A stretch of 49,767 nt of DNA from Pseudomonas sp. (GCA_007713455.1 VMRT01000024.1:1-49767); one strand, 5' to 3'; numbered from the stretch's first letter, positions 21,903 through 29,767 are shown. The notes: generated by a model from the letters alone, not told the origin. Numbers and translations are program-made.

Positions 21903-21928
21903 GCGGCTGCCTTTATAGGGACAGCCGC
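21903..21928 (+). terminator. Hairpin between qor and tsaC
   Basis: GCGGCTG (21903-21909) pairs with CAGCCGC (21922-21928) eight bases after the qor stop, and a short TTTT run follows at 21937-21940. It could end qor transcription and, read in reverse, tsaC. Confidence 0.45.
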
Positions 21929-21950
21929 ACAGCGGGTTTTCACCGCCGAC

Positions 21951-22508
21951 TCAGGCCGGACGAATCACTTCGCCCGTGCGCAGATCGCGAATAACGCTTG
22001 GGTTACGTCGCCCACCCAGCGGGCCGGTGAACACGGCGTCGAGCTGACGCGGGAAATACTGCTCGACCCGCAGCCTCGAGCGCGCTGCTGGACGGCCGGC
22101 AGGGTTGGCGGACGTCGAGACCAGCGGGCCGGTCAACGCACACAGCCGCGTGACCAGTGGATGACCGGTCACCCGCAGCGCGACGCTGTCGTGCCGCCCG
22201 GTGATCCACTCCGGCAAGCGACCGCGATGCGGCACCAACCAGGTATTCGGCCCCGGCCAGGTAGCAGCCAGGCGGTCGAGCCAGCGCTCGGGCACATCGT
22301 CCAGCAGGAAGTCGAACTGCTCGATGCTGTCGGCGATCAGGATCAGGCCCTTCTCCACCGGCCGCTCCTTGAGCGCCAGCAGACGCAGCACCGCCTCTTC
22401 GTCCCATGGGTCGCAACCCACGCCCCAGACCGCTTCGGTCGGGTAGGCGATCACTCCGCCGGCGCGAACCACCCGCGCCACTTGCTGCACACGCCAATCG
22501 CCGATCAT
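21951..22508 (-). CDS. tsaC: L-threonylcarbamoyladenylate synthase (TsaC/YrdC)
   Basis: The 185-residue protein makes threonylcarbamoyl-AMP for the universal t6A37 tRNA modification. It shows the YrdC fold motifs: [32 protein letters not shown], the ATP-binding [11 protein letters not shown], and [15 protein letters not shown] at 22508 follows AGAGGTCGGC and gives the normal length; the longer upstream frame overlaps spacer DNA. It lies downstream of the disrupted dprA, in the same order as in P. aeruginosa. Confidence 0.94.
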   Translation of the reverse strand: MIGDWRVQQVARVVRAGGVIAYPTEAVWGVGCDPWDEEAVLRLLALKERPVEKGLILIADSIEQFDFLLDDVPERWLDRLAATWPGPNTWLVPHRGRLPEWITGRHDSVALRVTGHPLVTRLCALTGPLVSTSANPAGRPAARSRLRVEQYFPRQLDAVFTGPLGGRRNPSVIRDLRTGEVIRPA

Positions 22509-22684
22509 GCCGACCTCTGCCTGACTGAAAAGCCGGCAGTTTACCCAAGGCATCTGCCGTCGAGCAGGGGGCTGGGCGGCCGATTCGCAACAGCCTGCAA
22601 CAGACCCTCCGCATTTCGAGCGCGCAAACAACAGGGCGTGGATCGGCAGGCGCACGACAGATCTGCTGTGCGACTCAGCTCCGC

Positions 22685-23113
22685 CTAGCGCGAGATCACC
22701 GTCCAGAAGCCGTTGTCGCAGGCCACCAGCCCGTCGACTTCCAGTTCGGTCAGCTGCGCCAGCACCTGCCCCAGCGGCTGATCGAGCGCCATGGCCAGTG
22801 CCTCACTGCTGCGCGGCGCGGCCAGCAGTTCGCGTAGCAGCGGATTGTCCGGCTGCGTCGGCGCCGGGCCTTCGCCGTCGGGCAAGTCGACGCGCTGCCA
22901 GCCACGCAGGGCTTCGAGCACATCCTCGACCGACTCCACCAGCGCTGCGCCCTGACGAATCAGCTGATGGCAGCCTCGGGCGCCGGGATGATGGATCGAA
23001 CCGGGGATCGCGTAGACCTCGCGGCCCTGCTCGGCAGCGAGTCGCGCGGTGATCAGCGAACCGCTCGACGGGCTTGCCTCGACCACCAGCACGCCCAGCG
23101 ACAGGCCGCTGAT
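22685..23113 (-). pseudogene. dprA: dprA 3' fragment (C-terminal 142 codons), cut by the inserted element
   Basis: The minus strand from 23113 reads IISGLSLGVLVVEAS and continues through SGSLITARLAAEQGREVYAI to a C-terminal winged-helix-like domain ending FWTVISR. This is the second half of DprA, the loader of RecA onto incoming single-stranded DNA in natural transformation. The first half lies at 30627-31297. The fragment lacks its own promoter and start. An internal GTG (23092) could only give a protein without the nucleotide-binding core. Removing the element would rejoin the frame exactly. Confidence 0.93.
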
Positions 23114-23134
23114 AATCCGGTGGTATATTTCTCC
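23112..23134. other. attL (core AT and element arm)
   Basis: The core AT at 23112-23113 is followed by AATCCGGTGGTATATTTCTCC. The reverse complement of this arm starts GGAGAA, matching the arm at the other end of the element (30607-30626). The integrase start codon lies only 25 bp further in, a usual arrangement for serine integrases. Confidence 0.8.
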
Positions 23135-23158
23135 GAGGAAAACTCAGAGCCACCCGAG

Positions 23159-24826
23159 ATGCCAGCCGCCTACGCCTATATCCGCTACTCCAGAGCCGTT
23201 CAGCAGACCGGAGACAGCGAGAATCGCCAATACACAGCCCTAGAACTCTTCGAGTACACCACAGGCATAGCCATTGCCGAAATCGTCTACGACCGAGGCA
23301 AATCCGCCTTTCGAGGCGATAACGCCAAGACCGGAAAATTTAAAGAGATTCTTGATCGTATCGAGCAGGGGAGCATCCGCAAGGGTGATTTTTTGGTGGT
23401 TGAGTCAATCGACCGGATCACCCGCCAGAGGGTGCTAGACGGCGTGGAATTGCTTCAAGGCATCTTGAAGAAAGGGATCAACATCTACACCACGACCGAC
23501 CAAAAAACCTATTCCTATAACGATCCAGCGAGAGACTTTGAAAACCTCTTGATGATTAGCCTAATCGCAAAGCGGGCGAACGAAGAGAGCGAAATAAAAT
23601 CGAAACGCCTCTTGTCATCGTGGAACAAGCGGCGAGAGAAAGCCCAAAGCGGCGAGATAATCATTAAAAAGGGAAATTCTATCCCCTACGGGCTTCGCGT
23701 TGTAAACGGCCAATTCACCATAGACGAAGAGGAACAGAAAGAGATCCAAACGCTTTTTGAATTTCTCCTAACCTATGGAATCAATACGGCAATCAAGAAA
23801 ATCAACCAAACTTCCAAAAAAGTTTGGAATAACGGCACCTTAAACAAAATTATCGCCAGTAAAAGCGTAATTGGATGCCTAGCCACTCACCGAATGAGCT
23901 ACGAGAATGGAAAGGCTAATAAGATTCCAACCGGATTCATCGAGAATTATTACCCTAACTTGATATCCCCATCCCTCTTTTATCAGACTATGGACAAGAT
24001 GAAAGAGCGGAAGATCAAGAATTACAACGGACGGCGAACCGAGCAAGATTTTAACATCTTCAAAAACCAGATTCATTGCTTGAGTTGTGGCGGAAAGCTC
24101 TACTACGACCATAGGGGAAGCCGCTACAAGGGTAAAATCTATCCCCATTTTAAATGCGACACCAAGCGAGTAAACCCAAGACAATGCGGAACCGACAACA
24201 TACGCTTTGAGTATGTTTTTGGCCTTCTACTTAAAAGCCTCGAAAAACTCAAAAAAACCACAGACGTTTGGCGGCTCTTAGAAATCGACGAAGGCGAAGC
24301 AGGGAAGAACAACCTTTTAAACGCTCAATTTAATAGTTTATTGGCTCGAAAACCGTCCGTTGATACAAATACACTAATCAACGAAAAGTCGGCCAAATTG
24401 GGCCAATATAGAACCACCTACGATAATCTATCGATCAGCATTAGAGACTTTGGCGGAAGGATTCCGCTTCCAGTGATGCAGCAGCTAGCCGAAACAGAAG
24501 CCCGAATTGAAGAGCTTACGGCGGAAATCGAAGCCCTAGAGGCTTCTAGCCCAACAGGCATAGAGATTGATGATTATCAGACCATTATCAATCTTTTTAT
24601 GACGGAAGAAGGCAGAGCCAAGATCAATTCCTTCTTCAAAGAAAATGACATTGTTTTCTATGCCGAACACGATAAGCAATCAACGCTCAGCCAATTGAGA
24701 ATTACCAGACGCAGCAGCGATGCCGAAGAAGAGTTGATCCATACCAGTGCTTTCCTTCCAAAAAAACAAATTTTGAAGGAGTGGAATCTTACCGATCTTC
24801 AAGAGATGTTTGATCTAACGGTTTGA
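23159..24826 (+). CDS. Large serine recombinase (site-specific integrase)
   Basis: The 555-residue protein starts MPAAYAYIRYSR, which places the catalytic serine at residue 11. The resolvase domain continues with DRGKSAFRGDN and FLVVESIDRITR. A recombinase domain follows (about 180-290, SIPYGLRV and the SKSVIGCL block). A zinc ribbon begins CLSCGG at Cys307 with partners FKC and QCG. A coiled coil (about 440-500) and a C-terminal tail complete the typical large serine integrase. ATG at 23159 was chosen because residues before it would be read from attL and dprA. It should integrate the circular element at dprA. Excision normally needs a directionality factor, and none is recognised. Confidence 0.95.
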   Translation: MPAAYAYIRYSRAVQQTGDSENRQYTALELFEYTTGIAIAEIVYDRGKSAFRGDNAKTGKFKEILDRIEQGSIRKGDFLVVESIDRITRQRVLDGVELLQGILKKGINIYTTTDQKTYSYNDPARDFENLLMISLIAKRANEESEIKSKRLLSSWNKRREKAQSGEIIIKKGNSIPYGLRVVNGQFTIDEEEQKEIQTLFEFLLTYGINTAIKKINQTSKKVWNNGTLNKIIASKSVIGCLATHRMSYENGKANKIPTGFIENYYPNLISPSLFYQTMDKMKERKIKNYNGRRTEQDFNIFKNQIHCLSCGGKLYYDHRGSRYKGKIYPHFKCDTKRVNPRQCGTDNIRFEYVFGLLLKSLEKLKKTTDVWRLLEIDEGEAGKNNLLNAQFNSLLARKPSVDTNTLINEKSAKLGQYRTTYDNLSISIRDFGGRIPLPVMQQLAETEARIEELTAEIEALEASSPTGIEIDDYQTIINLFMTEEGRAKINSFFKENDIVFYAEHDKQSTLSQLRITRRSSDAEEELIHTSAFLPKKQILKEWNLTDLQEMFDLTV

Positions 24827-24931
24827 AGCTCTCCAACACTCCAAAATTTTATTTTTTTGGGGCGTTACACGTTAGCTTTTTGCTCTTATCATTCCAGCGG
24901 AGCTTTTAAAGCCCTTCCTTCGCGTGCATAC

Positions 24932-24949
24932 ACACGCTCGCTCGCGTGT
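24932..24949. repeat. ACACGC/GCGTGT hairpin, 3' of the recombinase
   Basis: ACACGC (24932-24937) pairs with GCGTGT (24944-24949) around the loop TCGCTC. The same ACACGCGAG motif recurs at 25014-25022 and 30507-30515, and here it is present in reverse. The 440 bp between 24827 and 25266 hold this hairpin, an AGATCT site at 24968, the repeat at 25013-25022 and the relaxase promoter region, but no credible gene. Confidence 0.55.
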
Positions 24950-25012
24950 ATTGCCATCAATATATATAGATCTCAGTATATGCGAGTTCTTTTTTATTTG
25001 GTGGCTTATACG

Positions 25013-25022
25013 CACACGCGAG
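25013..25022 (+). repeat. CACACGCGAG repeat, left copy
   Basis: This ten-base motif is identical to 30506-30515 and partly reversed in the hairpin at 24932-24949. It lies about 40 bp from an AGATCT site. It may be a protein-binding site shared by both non-coding regions of the element. Confidence 0.5.
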
Positions 25023-25129
25023 CACACACCTACGCATCACACAAGCCAAGCACTAACCCAGCAGTATTATCGTACTTGATATCTCCATTTATTATGGTTA
25101 AATGTAAGTATATAGTACAGTTTTTAAAA

Positions 25130-25168
25130 TTGGGACTAATAGACATACCTGCTATATTAACAGTCCCA
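25130..25168 (+). promoter_or_regulatory. Candidate relaxase promoter within an inverted repeat
   Basis: TTGGGA (25130-25135) and TATATT (25153-25158) are spaced 17 bp, fitting a sigma-70 promoter of moderate strength. The inverted repeat TGGGACT (25131-25137) / AGTCCCA (25162-25168) flanks the same stretch and could be an operator for self-repression or a relaxase-binding arm of oriT. It ends about 100 bp before the relaxase start. Confidence 0.45.
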
Positions 25169-25185
25169 CTTTTTCTTCGAAAAAG
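25169..25185. repeat. Perfect CTTTTTC/GAAAAAG hairpin upstream of the relaxase
   Basis: CTTTTTC (25169-25175) pairs with GAAAAAG (25179-25185) around TTC, and it directly abuts the preceding inverted repeat. Adjacent hairpins just upstream of a mobilization gene are common at oriT, but no nic site can be assigned from sequence alone. Confidence 0.45.
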
Positions 25186-25266
25186 ATGTGACGGTTAATG
25201 CAGGTGCCTAGTCGGCAGGACAGAAGCAAAAAGCAAAGCAAAAGAATAACCACCATTGAGGACTAA

Positions 25267-27102
25267 ATGAATGCCACGAACTTGCAGGAAATTACACTAA
25301 CAAAAAGAGACCGAAATTACTCCAACCTGAAAGGGTTAGAAAGCTCGCTAAGGCACTCGCTTAGGCTGAAACAGAACGAATATGACGAGTTCGAATTTAA
25401 CCCCAATCCACCCCACCACAATATCGCTATTGTGGACGGAGTGGAGCAAGAGCTAACGAAAGAACTAGCCGAAAAATTGCTGGCCGAATTCACTGAAAAG
25501 ATTCAAGCCAAGGTCAAAGAGACCGAGGCGTCTGATGAAATAGCAGAAGAAAAGGAGAAGCTAAGAAAGCTCAAATCCAAGCTAAACAAGTTTATCAACG
25601 CAACGGATGCGATAGAGGTAAAAGAATACGTTGTAGACGTTATGGAGGGAGATAAGCCGCTATCCGTTGAGGAATATGCCACCTTACTCAATACCCATAA
25701 AGTCAGCCGTATAGCCCAAAGGATTGACCTGCTAGAGAACTACACCAACAAGAAAAAAGAAGTCGAGCAAAACGCCCCAGATCGAGCCATATCAAGGACG
25801 GTTAACAGGGTTAAGGAAATGATCCTTGTTATCCCAGAGCCGAACGGTCTGGAGATAACGAAGGAATACACCGACCTTCTGCAAAGGTCGCTTCTCCAGT
25901 TCTATGAGAAGAATTTTCCAAACAATAAGATGGTTTTTTCATTCAGCCACCTGGACGAAACAACTAACCACGTCCACGCATTCCTAGATCTTCAGAACGA
26001 GAAAACCGGAAAATATGATTTTTCGGCTCAAGAATTTGACTTTGCAATCAAATACTATGCCGCAAATAAATCAAGTCTAAACATATCCGAACCGCCAAAA
26101 TTAGAAGACTTCAAACTTCCAAACCGTAGCGAAGAGAAGCAGAACCATAGATTCATCACCGAACGAGAATCGTGGAAATCAATGGTAATGCAAGCGGCTT
26201 TCTATGACCATTTTAACGACTTGGCTAGTCAATATAGCCTACAGGCCAAGTTCCTAGAAAAAAACAGGAAGAATAAGAAGCACTTAAAATTCATTGAGCA
26301 AGAAGCCAAAAAGCCTAAGAGCGAGCGTAGCCATAACTTCTATACGAAAAGAATAGAAGACCTTCAAAAACAAGTATTAGAAACTAAGGCAGAACTAGCC
26401 GCACATAAGGCGTCAGCCGTTGCCCTAAGCACCACAGTAAACGACCTTCAAACCAAGGCAAGCACCTACACCAATACCATTCAAACATTGGAGATCAAAG
26501 CAACAGAGCAGCAGAAGAAAAACGCTCTGCTAGACAACCAAGGGCAGGAACTGGCCGAAGAGATAATCAAGAAAGAGAACAAGACTCAAAAGCTTGAAGC
26601 GAACTTCAAAGAAACCAAGAAAAGAATGGCAAAGGAACTGAATAATCTAAAAAAGGAGATACAAGGAAATGCAGAAAGGAAAGCGGAACTAGAGAACGCC
26701 ATAAGGGTATTTGAAGAGAAATTAGAACCACTTATCAAGCGTTTTGATATTTTGGTGGACAAGATTCTAGAGGCTAAAACCTTAGACGAAGACCCAGATC
26801 AATACTATAAGCGACTAAGAGAAAACACCTACGAAACGGCAAGCAGGCTAGGGCCAGAGAAGCGGAAAGACTACCTATTCAATGTGCAAGAGCATATGAA
26901 GGAAAAGGGGCTTGATCACAATAAAGCCGGTCTAGGCGTAAAAGAAAAAGTTAAATTGTGGGCTACTGACACCTTCAACAATCAGCAGGTTGTAGAGTTC
27001 GATAAGGAAGAAGTCAAACACGCCGCAGAGGCTAGGAAGAGAAGGATGCTAAAGCTAAAACCGCCCAGCCCATACAAAGACCCTTATGACCCGTACCAAT
27101 AA
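25267..27102 (+). CDS. MobV/Pre-like relaxase with long coiled-coil tail
   Basis: The 611-residue protein carries a relaxase histidine signature, SHLDETTNHVHAFLDL (His228, His235, His237), matching the HxDExxPHxH-type motif of MobV/Pre proteins. The N-terminus, NLKGLESSLRHSLRLKQ, resembles the first conserved block of the family. A charged helical insert of about 130 residues (60-190) separates the two blocks, which is unusually long. Residues 330-510 form a coiled coil, and the C-terminus is basic and proline-rich. The protein should nick oriT and pilot the strand into a helper conjugation channel. The start has GAGG six bases upstream. A shared terminator follows. Confidence 0.8.
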   Translation: MNATNLQEITLTKRDRNYSNLKGLESSLRHSLRLKQNEYDEFEFNPNPPHHNIAIVDGVEQELTKELAEKLLAEFTEKIQAKVKETEASDEIAEEKEKLRKLKSKLNKFINATDAIEVKEYVVDVMEGDKPLSVEEYATLLNTHKVSRIAQRIDLLENYTNKKKEVEQNAPDRAISRTVNRVKEMILVIPEPNGLEITKEYTDLLQRSLLQFYEKNFPNNKMVFSFSHLDETTNHVHAFLDLQNEKTGKYDFSAQEFDFAIKYYAANKSSLNISEPPKLEDFKLPNRSEEKQNHRFITERESWKSMVMQAAFYDHFNDLASQYSLQAKFLEKNRKNKKHLKFIEQEAKKPKSERSHNFYTKRIEDLQKQVLETKAELAAHKASAVALSTTVNDLQTKASTYTNTIQTLEIKATEQQKKNALLDNQGQELAEEIIKKENKTQKLEANFKETKKRMAKELNNLKKEIQGNAERKAELENAIRVFEEKLEPLIKRFDILVDKILEAKTLDEDPDQYYKRLRENTYETASRLGPEKRKDYLFNVQEHMKEKGLDHNKAGLGVKEKVKLWATDTFNNQQVVEFDKEEVKHAAEARKRRMLKLKPPSPYKDPYDPYQ

Positions 27103-27104
27103 AA

Positions 27105-27124
27105 AAGCCCCATTTACGGGGCTT
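27105..27124. terminator. Bidirectional terminator between relaxase and methyltransferase genes
   Basis: AAGCCCC (27105-27111) pairs with GGGGCTT (27118-27124), with an A-run on one side and TTTTCTTT on the other. It serves the convergent relaxase and methyltransferase genes. Confidence 0.85.
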
Positions 27125-27128
27125 TTCT

Positions 27129-28391
27129 TTATCCCTTCTTTGCGAGTATCAAGGACTCTTCAACAGCTCTTGTCCTATCCTTCTTCCTACCCATAGTCAT
27201 ATGGTCGTGGTCTGTATTCTCTACCCAAACCTTGTAGGACTGGCCAAGCTCCTGATGAGCCAGGGCAATCAAGTCTTCAATCTCAATCATTCCGGTATTT
27301 GAATAGCTCAACAGCAGATCGCTGCCGGAATCTTTCACACCATCGAAAAGGGCAGTAAAAGCTCCCTTAACCTGTGTCCTGATGCAGAACGGCGATTGGT
27401 GCCTATCTTCTCTATAGCGGCCCTTTACCAGCTTTCCAGCCTTAATCTGTAGTTCTGGATAGTCATATTTAACCATCGTTTCAATCGCGTGGTAAAAACG
27501 GCTGTAATGGACGAAGGCGTAAGGCGGATCAGCATAGACAACAGACGGAGGGATCGAGGCGAGACAGTCCCTGTAGTCCTGTGCCCGTAGCTCGCTGCCA
27601 CGGTCAAAGACGTTGAACCTATTCCATTGCAGCAACTGAGCCATTTTTCGGTTGAAATACTGCACGACAGAGGCTTGGCGATACTTTCCAATGTCTTTCA
27701 TCGAAGACGCATCCTTAGCGTCCCGATATTGGGCATAGTGCCCCGTTCCTTGGCTTGTGTAGGCCATAGCGTGCATCAAGCAGGTCAAGCCCAGGTTGAA
27801 ATCTGGCATATCAATGTCGCCACGCTTCAACAGGCGATCCAGCACCTGCCGGATCGAATCAAACCAGACGCATTGCTCAGCACTCCACCACGTTCCCGAA
27901 TAAAACTTGGTGAATAGGTGATATTTGGAGGTAAAAACCTGATCAATCAGCGAACGGTTAAGCCGCTCAATATGGTTGAACTCCGCCAAGGTGCATTCTT
28001 TTGGATAAGCCACGCCGGTAGGTAGCTCCGCCATTTTTTGGCGAACGATTGGCCTAGCCAGCTCGATCACATCGAAACCGCCTAGCTTCTCAGCCCTGAA
28101 CAGGTAAACGGATGCAATCGTTGCGGAATAGCTCTGTATGTCGTTGGAGATCACCCGGTCAACGTGGCCAAAGCCGCCAGAGATAGCACAGGCACCAGCA
28201 AACAGATCAACGATAGGCCGATCCGGCTTGTGAACCTTGTTAAACCCCTGCCAGATGAAATCGAGGATCGCGGCCTTAGACCCCATATATTTGATGACTT
28301 GGGGATAAGCCCGAGGGATCGAGGGAGTGACATAGGTGCTGCCAGCTAGGCCACTGCTATGACTGTTCAAGTCAAGGCTAAGGTCGTTCAT
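27129..28391 (-). CDS. D12-class N6-adenine DNA methyltransferase
   Basis: The 420-residue enzyme has the alpha-class (D12/Dam-like) motif order. KYMGSKAAILDFI (near 34-46) and DLFAGACAISGGFG (from Asp62) form the AdoMet-binding motifs. VYADPPYAFVHYSRF contains the catalytic DPPY (288-291). It lies divergent from a BglII/BstYI-family nuclease gene and should be the protecting enzyme of that pair. The recognised sequence cannot be read from the protein; the D12 class and the nuclease family suggest a GATC-containing site with adenine methylation. About 230 residues between motif I and DPPY would hold the target-recognition part. Confidence 0.9.
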   Translation of the reverse strand: MNDLSLDLNSHSSGLAGSTYVTPSIPRAYPQVIKYMGSKAAILDFIWQGFNKVHKPDRPIVDLFAGACAISGGFGHVDRVISNDIQSYSATIASVYLFRAEKLGGFDVIELARPIVRQKMAELPTGVAYPKECTLAEFNHIERLNRSLIDQVFTSKYHLFTKFYSGTWWSAEQCVWFDSIRQVLDRLLKRGDIDMPDFNLGLTCLMHAMAYTSQGTGHYAQYRDAKDASSMKDIGKYRQASVVQYFNRKMAQLLQWNRFNVFDRGSELRAQDYRDCLASIPPSVVYADPPYAFVHYSRFYHAIETMVKYDYPELQIKAGKLVKGRYREDRHQSPFCIRTQVKGAFTALFDGVKDSGSDLLLSYSNTGMIEIEDLIALAHQELGQSYKVWVENTDHDHMTMGRKKDRTRAVEESLILAKKG

Positions 28392-28450
28392 TGGTCAAAA
28401 CCCACTCAATCCGCTTAAAAAATAACCAGAACACGGATGGCTCTGGTCTG

Positions 28451-28472
28451 CTAGGGCCACATTCTACCCTAG
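28451..28472. promoter_or_regulatory. Inverted repeat in the methyltransferase-nuclease divergent region
   Basis: CTAGGG (28451-28456) is mirrored by CCCTAG (28467-28472) in the 167 bp gap between the divergent genes, and a partial third copy, TAGCCCTA, follows at 28477-28484. Three GATC sites (28487, 28512 and 28553) lie nearby. With no separate controller gene in the element, the methyltransferase or methylation state could regulate the pair here. Confidence 0.4.
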
Positions 28473-28558
28473 AGGCTAGCCCTACGGATCAAAAGATGCT
28501 ATAGAAAGCTGATCGTTTTTATAACCTAAAGTGTTAAGAAATCAGGACAAACGATCCA

Positions 28559-29146
28559 ATGGCTATCGACGCATTGCCGCAGTTTATCAAGGACAATTAC
28601 CAGTGTTTGGAAACCAACCACGCTACGGCAATTCTCCAAAATGACTTCCCTAACGAATGGAACGACTTGGTTGATGTTCTTTCAAACTTCCGCTTGTATA
28701 AAACTGGAATTGTCGCCCCCGGTGGCCGTAAATCAACCATAGCGGATTCGCTCGATGCTTATCTATATGCCCGAGGATGGGAAGAAAAGCAGTTCAAGAC
28801 AAGCATTATTGTCGATGAAGAAACCCGCCACACTCCGACCCATAAAGTAGATTGCTACAAAAATCGCATCGCGATTGAAATTGAATGGAACAACAAAGAT
28901 CCATTCTATGACCGCGACTTGAACAACTTTCGCTTGTTGTTTGAACGGGACGCTATCAGCGTTGGCGTGATTATCACTCGGTCAACTGAGCTTCAACAGA
29001 TTTTTAACGACCTCGGAAAAGGGGCGTCTTATGGGTCTTCAACTACACATTGGCAACGGCTTATTCCACGAATTCACGGTGGTGGAGCTGGTGGTTGTCC
29101 TGTTATAGCCTTTGGGATAACCAAGAACCTATACATCGAAGACTAG
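28559..29146 (+). CDS. BglII/BstYI-family type II restriction endonuclease
   Basis: The 195-residue protein has the PD-(D/E)XK-like core VDCYKNRIAIEIEW followed by NNKDPFYDRDLNNFRLLFE, giving Asp98, Glu107 and Glu109 as likely metal ligands. The segment AISVGVIITRSTELQQIFND and the small C-terminal CPVIAFGI strand match the BglII/BstYI fold remembered from BstYI. BglII itself has EVQ where this protein has EIE. Family members cut AGATCT or RGATCY; the exact site here is unknown. It should cleave unmodified DNA and can act both as phage defence and as an addiction module for the element. Confidence 0.82.
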   Translation: MAIDALPQFIKDNYQCLETNHATAILQNDFPNEWNDLVDVLSNFRLYKTGIVAPGGRKSTIADSLDAYLYARGWEEKQFKTSIIVDEETRHTPTHKVDCYKNRIAIEIEWNNKDPFYDRDLNNFRLLFERDAISVGVIITRSTELQQIFNDLGKGASYGSSTTHWQRLIPRIHGGGAGGCPVIAFGITKNLYIED

Positions 29147-29160
29147 AAACATAAAAGAAG

Positions 29161-29182
29161 AAGCCCGCAATTAAGCGGGCTT
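29161..29182. terminator. Bidirectional terminator between nuclease and pilin genes
   Basis: AAGCCCGC (29161-29168) pairs with GCGGGCTT (29175-29182) and TTTT follows on the plus strand; read backwards, GCGGGCTTCTTCTTTT follows. It ends the nuclease gene and the convergent pilin gene. Confidence 0.88.
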
Positions 29183-29184
29183 TT

Positions 29185-29724
29185 TTAGATTGAACTAGAT
29201 TCGCCATAAACAAACTCGACGTCAATATAATCATCATTTCCATTACAGTCAGTTACTAGGTCGCTATTTTTTAGCTTGCTGTAATCGCTTCCGCCTTTAT
29301 CAGTCTTGTAAGCATCCCATCCTACTTTCCTTTGATTTCTAATCATATCTACGCAGACGCTTCCGCTCGGAACCTTCTTGTAAGTCAAAAGAAATCCATT
29401 GCTTCCATTTGGCTTTATATCTACTCGACCGCCCCAGCTATTGAATACATCTTCGCCATTTGAAATCTTCATCTTTTTTGGAATAATCCCGGCTTGTACT
29501 GCAAGTTCATTGCCTATATCTGAAGTCTCTTCGTCGCTAAAAAGGTCTACGGTTTGGGAGAAAATGAAGGAGATATTTTCCGATTCGTTTTTTACGTTCA
29601 ACCTATCTCTAACCGTGCCGTATAATGTAAGTGCGATAGCTACAATTCCAAGCAGAATGCCCACTACAACAAGCGATTCTATTAATGTTAGTCCTTGGTT
29701 CTTCTCCATCTTATTTGTTATCAT
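29185..29724 (-). CDS. Lone type IVB-like pilin (PilS-like prepilin)
   Basis: The 179-residue protein has a short basic leader, MITNKMEKNQG, cut by prepilin peptidase before LTLIESLVVVG. The +1 residue is Leu and Glu sits at +5, followed by a hydrophobic helix (about 12-36). The globular part has two cysteines (124 and 160) placed to form the usual C-terminal disulfide. The Leu at +1 and the PilS-like body point to the type IVB group found on conjugative plasmids such as R64. No other pilus gene is in the element, so assembly would depend on host or helper machinery. It is preceded by AAAGGGAATTACA before the ATG and an operator-like repeat. Confidence 0.78.
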   Translation of the reverse strand: MITNKMEKNQGLTLIESLVVVGILLGIVAIALTLYGTVRDRLNVKNESENISFIFSQTVDLFSDEETSDIGNELAVQAGIIPKKMKISNGEDVFNSWGGRVDIKPNGSNGFLLTYKKVPSGSVCVDMIRNQRKVGWDAYKTDKGGSDYSKLKNSDLVTDCNGNDDYIDVEFVYGESSSI

Positions 29725-29738
29725 TGTAATTCCCTTTC

Positions 29739-29767
29739 AAGTTATCTTATAACTTAATATATAACTT
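29739..29767. promoter_or_regulatory. Three AAGTTAT/ATAACTT half-sites upstream of the pilin gene
   Basis: AAGTTAT at 29739-29745 faces ATAACTT at 29749-29755, and a second direct copy of ATAACTT is at 29761-29767. The group lies 15-43 bp ahead of the pilin start, in promoter position for the minus strand. It looks like an operator for an unknown regulator. Confidence 0.45.

Noticed and set aside
23092..23113. Separate start for the dprA 3' fragment as an independent gene
   Set aside because: The internal start would lack the nucleotide-binding half, and the junction analysis shows it to be a cut gene.
24926..25040. CRISPR-like or telomere-like repeats in the CACACGCG area
   Set aside because: There are only a few short copies with irregular spacing and no spacers or cas genes.
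24857..25198. A 113-codon frame between recombinase and relaxase
   Set aside because: It runs through the hairpin, the repeat and the putative promoter, has no domain-like sequence and has a poor ribosome site. It is probably chance.
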